Source: an uncultured Clostridia bacterium (GTDB taxonomy: Bacteria; Bacillota; Clostridia; UBA1381). From it: 6,140 nt of DNA. The notes below the pieces were generated by a model. It saw only the letters and a list, made by a program, of their open reading frames with translations, was not told where the DNA came from and did not search any database. Position numbers and translations under genes: made by a program. Below, in pieces: positions 4,151 through 6,140 of the stretch. The stretch lies in assembly GCA_934486495.1 (NCBI GenBank), contig CAKSPW010000096.1, positions 1-6,140 on the forward strand. Reading direction: 5' to 3'. Position 1 is the stretch's first letter. Each line of letters begins with the position of its first letter.

Positions 4151-6140
4151 ATGCCAAAGCTTGAAAATGTACAAAAACAAAACTACACACCCTTTTTAAG
4201 ACTTCCCCGCTTAAGCGACAGCGTGCCGTGCATACTGATAATGCTTGCGTCAAGATGCTCGTTTCTTGAGATAAGTCCGTTTGCGTGCGCAATGTTTTTT
4301 TCGGTGTTCGACCTGAAAATAGGGTATCTGGGCATAATATTTTCGTCGCTCGGATTTTTTTCGCGAGGAGTTTTAATGCAAAAATCGGACAGCATTCTGG
4401 CAATGCTTCTTTTGATGATTTATGCGCTCGTGCGGCCCGACTACAAATCAAAACGTGTGCAATCATCGGCAGTATGCGGCACAGCGGTGCTGATTTGCGG
4501 AATAATACGGTTTTTATACATGGATTTTACAACCTACGATATTTTAACGCTTATAATTGAAGCGGTAACGGCTTCATTTTCATACATAATATTTCTCAAT
4601 GCATCGGCGCTTACAGGGTATCTGCGCCGAAATCCGAAAGAGGACGAGCTTATCTCCGCCGCTGTGTGTGCAGGGATATTTATATCGGGATTATCGGGAC
4701 TTACACCGAGCGGAACGATTGAAATATCGAGAATAATAAGCGCATATATGATAATGTCCGTATCGCTTGCACTTCCGCTTGCGGTTTCGGGCAGCTGCGG
4801 AGTTGCGGCAGGACTTATATGCTGTATGAACGACACAAGCTCCGTCACGCTCATGGGACTTTACGGACTTTCTGCGATATTCGGAAATCTTTTAAAAAGC
4901 TTCGGCAAATACGGTGTGGCGCTCGGATTTTTGGGAAGCACGGCAGTCACAGCGCTTTATATAGGCAACAGCATTTCCGTATCGGTGGCGGAGATTTTAG
5001 CGGCAAGCCTTCTTTTTATAATCACACCGAACAAGCTGCTTAGCCGTTTTTCAGAGTATATTCTGCGCACAACACAGGCAAATTCGGCGGTTTCCGGCGA
5101 CCGTATGCGCACATATCTGTCATCAAGGCTAAAAGCGTCGGCACACGCATTTGCACGTCTTGCAAGCGTTTACAGAGCCGCAACGGAGAAAAGCGTCAGA
5201 ATGTATAATCGTGATATTTGCACCGTTATCGACAAAACAATAAAAAAAGTTTGCACCTTTTGTCCCGACCGTGCAAAATGCATTGAAAAGAACTGCGCCG
5301 AGATGTACAGAAAAATATTTTTAACGCTCGAAACACTTGAAAAAAGCGGATTTTTGGACAGTACAAACGTACCTAAAGAGTTTTCGCACGAATGTTCGAG
5401 ATGTGATATTTTCTTATGCGAAACGGTTAATTCATATGAAAATTACAGACGTGAGCTTTTTAAAATGGGCGAGTTTGAGCAAAACAGAGATAATATAATA
5501 AATCAGTATGAAGAAATTTCAAACATATTTTCCGATACATCGGACGAGATAGGAAGCGGATTTTGCTTTTTAACGGAGCTTGAAGAAAAATTGGCGGACA
5601 GGCTGACGAGTGAAAATTGCCCGATAAGAAAGATAACCGCTATTGAGAGCGGAAACGGTGAAACGGAGATATATCTGTCGCTTTCAAGGCCCTTTGACAA
5701 GTCAAGGCTTGAAGAAATTATATCCGACTGCACTGACGCTGATTTTCAGTGCCGCGGCGGAGGTTACACACGCTTAAAATTCGTGCAAAGGACAAAATAT
5801 TCTGTCGAATACGGCGAAAAGCAAATTGCGGAGGGCAGCGAAATAATATCGGGCGATACGGTAAGCTGTTTTAGGCTCGACAGCGGAAAGTTTTATTGTA
5901 TTTTATGCGACGGTATGGGCAGCGGACGTGCGGCAGGCATAGAATCACGCACGTGCGGCAGACTTCTTGAGGAGATGATTAAGGATGGATTTAAGGCGCA
6001 AACCGCCGTTTCGTTCGTTAATTCGTCACTTTCCGTTATGTGTCCCGGCGAAAGCTTCAGCTCAGTTGATTTGCTTGAAATTGACCTTTTTACGGGTATA
6101 GGTGATTTTTACAAAATTGGCTCATGCCGCAGTTTTATAA
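4151..6140 (+). CDS. spoIIE: Stage II sporulation protein E, PP2C-type phosphatase (3' end outside window)
   Basis: SpoIIE sits at the polar division septum, interacts with FtsZ, and dephosphorylates SpoIIAA to release sigma-F in the forespore. The open frame runs from ATG 4151 to the window edge without a stop, giving 663 residues. Bacillus SpoIIE has 827, so roughly 120-160 residues are probably missing. A short polar N-terminus is followed by about 8-10 hydrophobic membrane segments (about residues 25-296). A cytoplasmic linker follows with cysteines C368, C371, C377, C382, C415, C418 and C423. The PP2C domain begins near residue 555, with ISGD (D569), the DGMGSG metal-binding motif (D587), SSVDL (D640) and the SpoIIE-typical KIGSCRSFI at the edge. 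The start is supported by AGGAGAG (4137-4143) 7 nt upstream and by the promoter above. It is divergent from the lacZ operon with no operon partner visible. The identification is firm because PP2C motifs joined to a polytopic N-terminus are diagnostic. Confidence 0.95.
   Translation, partial: MPKLENVQKQNYTPFLRLPRLSDSVPCILIMLASRCSFLEISPFACAMFFSVFDLKIGYLGIIFSSLGFFSRGVLMQKSDSILAMLLLMIYALVRPDYKSKRVQSSAVCGTAVLICGIIRFLYMDFTTYDILTLIIEAVTASFSYIIFLNASALTGYLRRNPKEDELISAAVCAGIFISGLSGLTPSGTIEISRIISAYMIMSVSLALPLAVSGSCGVAAGLICCMNDTSSVTLMGLYGLSAIFGNLLKSFGKYGVALGFLGSTAVTALYIGNSISVSVAEILAASLLFIITPNKLLSRFSEYILRTTQANSAVSGDRMRTYLSSRLKASAHAFARLASVYRAATEKSVRMYNRDICTVIDKTIKKVCTFCPDRAKCIEKNCAEMYRKIFLTLETLEKSGFLDSTNVPKEFSHECSRCDIFLCETVNSYENYRRELFKMGEFEQNRDNIINQYEEISNIFSDTSDEIGSGFCFLTELEEKLADRLTSENCPIRKITAIESGNGETEIYLSLSRPFDKSRLEEIISDCTDADFQCRGGGYTRLKFVQRTKYSVEYGEKQIAEGSEIISGDTVSCFRLDSGKFYCILCDGMGSGRAAGIESRTCGRLLEEMIKDGFKAQTAVSFVNSSLSVMCPGESFSSVDLLEIDLFTGIGDFYKIGSCRSFI

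Noticed and set aside
4104..4854. Minus-strand ORFs (4104-4466, 4183-4395, 4534-4854) and the + strand ORF 4285-4560 over the start of spoIIE
   Set aside because: They are shadows of the spoIIE membrane-domain frame, which has the ribosome site, promoter and protein motifs.
1..6140. CRISPR array, transposase, tRNA or rRNA genes
   Set aside because: No regularly spaced direct repeats, transposase motifs with terminal repeats, or tRNA/rRNA signatures were seen on either strand.

Overview
The window looks like chromosomal DNA from a spore-forming, low-to-moderate GC member of the Clostridia, plausibly a gut or rumen Oscillospiraceae/Ruminococcaceae-type organism. The grounds are a spoIIE gene (endospore formers only), strong AGGAG-type ribosome binding sites, sigma-A-like promoters, and a Firmicutes-style GH2 beta-galactosidase. 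The genus cannot be fixed from the sequence alone.

Layout. Positions 1-142 hold no gene but contain nested inverted repeats (9-65) and a separate inverted repeat (83-114). A strong 17-bp terminator hairpin (143-182) ends a leftward operon. That operon reads from about 3868 down to 189. It has a sigma-A-like promoter (3875-3903), a structured leader of about 160 nt that also contains a possible 45-codon small ORF (3714-3851), a PHP-domain metallophosphoesterase (2999-3706) and a cytoplasmic GH2 beta-galactosidase, lacZ (189-2984). The PHP and lacZ genes are 14 bp apart, and the lacZ ribosome binding site starts right at the PHP stop codon, so they are very likely co-transcribed.

Divergently on the + strand, spoIIE starts at 4151 and runs off the right edge. 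It encodes the multi-pass membrane PP2C-type phosphatase that activates sigma-F in the forespore. Its upstream region has TTGACA and TAAAAT hexamers with the unusual 21-bp spacing known for the Bacillus spoIIE promoter, and Spo0A-box-like heptamers overlap the -35. This suggests conserved Spo0A/sigma-A control.

The two transcription units do unrelated jobs (beta-galactoside use and sporulation) and share only a divergent intergenic region. No clearly new multi-gene system is visible. The items most worth a second look are the PHP-lacZ leader (small ORF and/or structured RNA), the spoIIE promoter architecture, the shortened second domain of the beta-galactosidase, and the nested-hairpin element at the left end.
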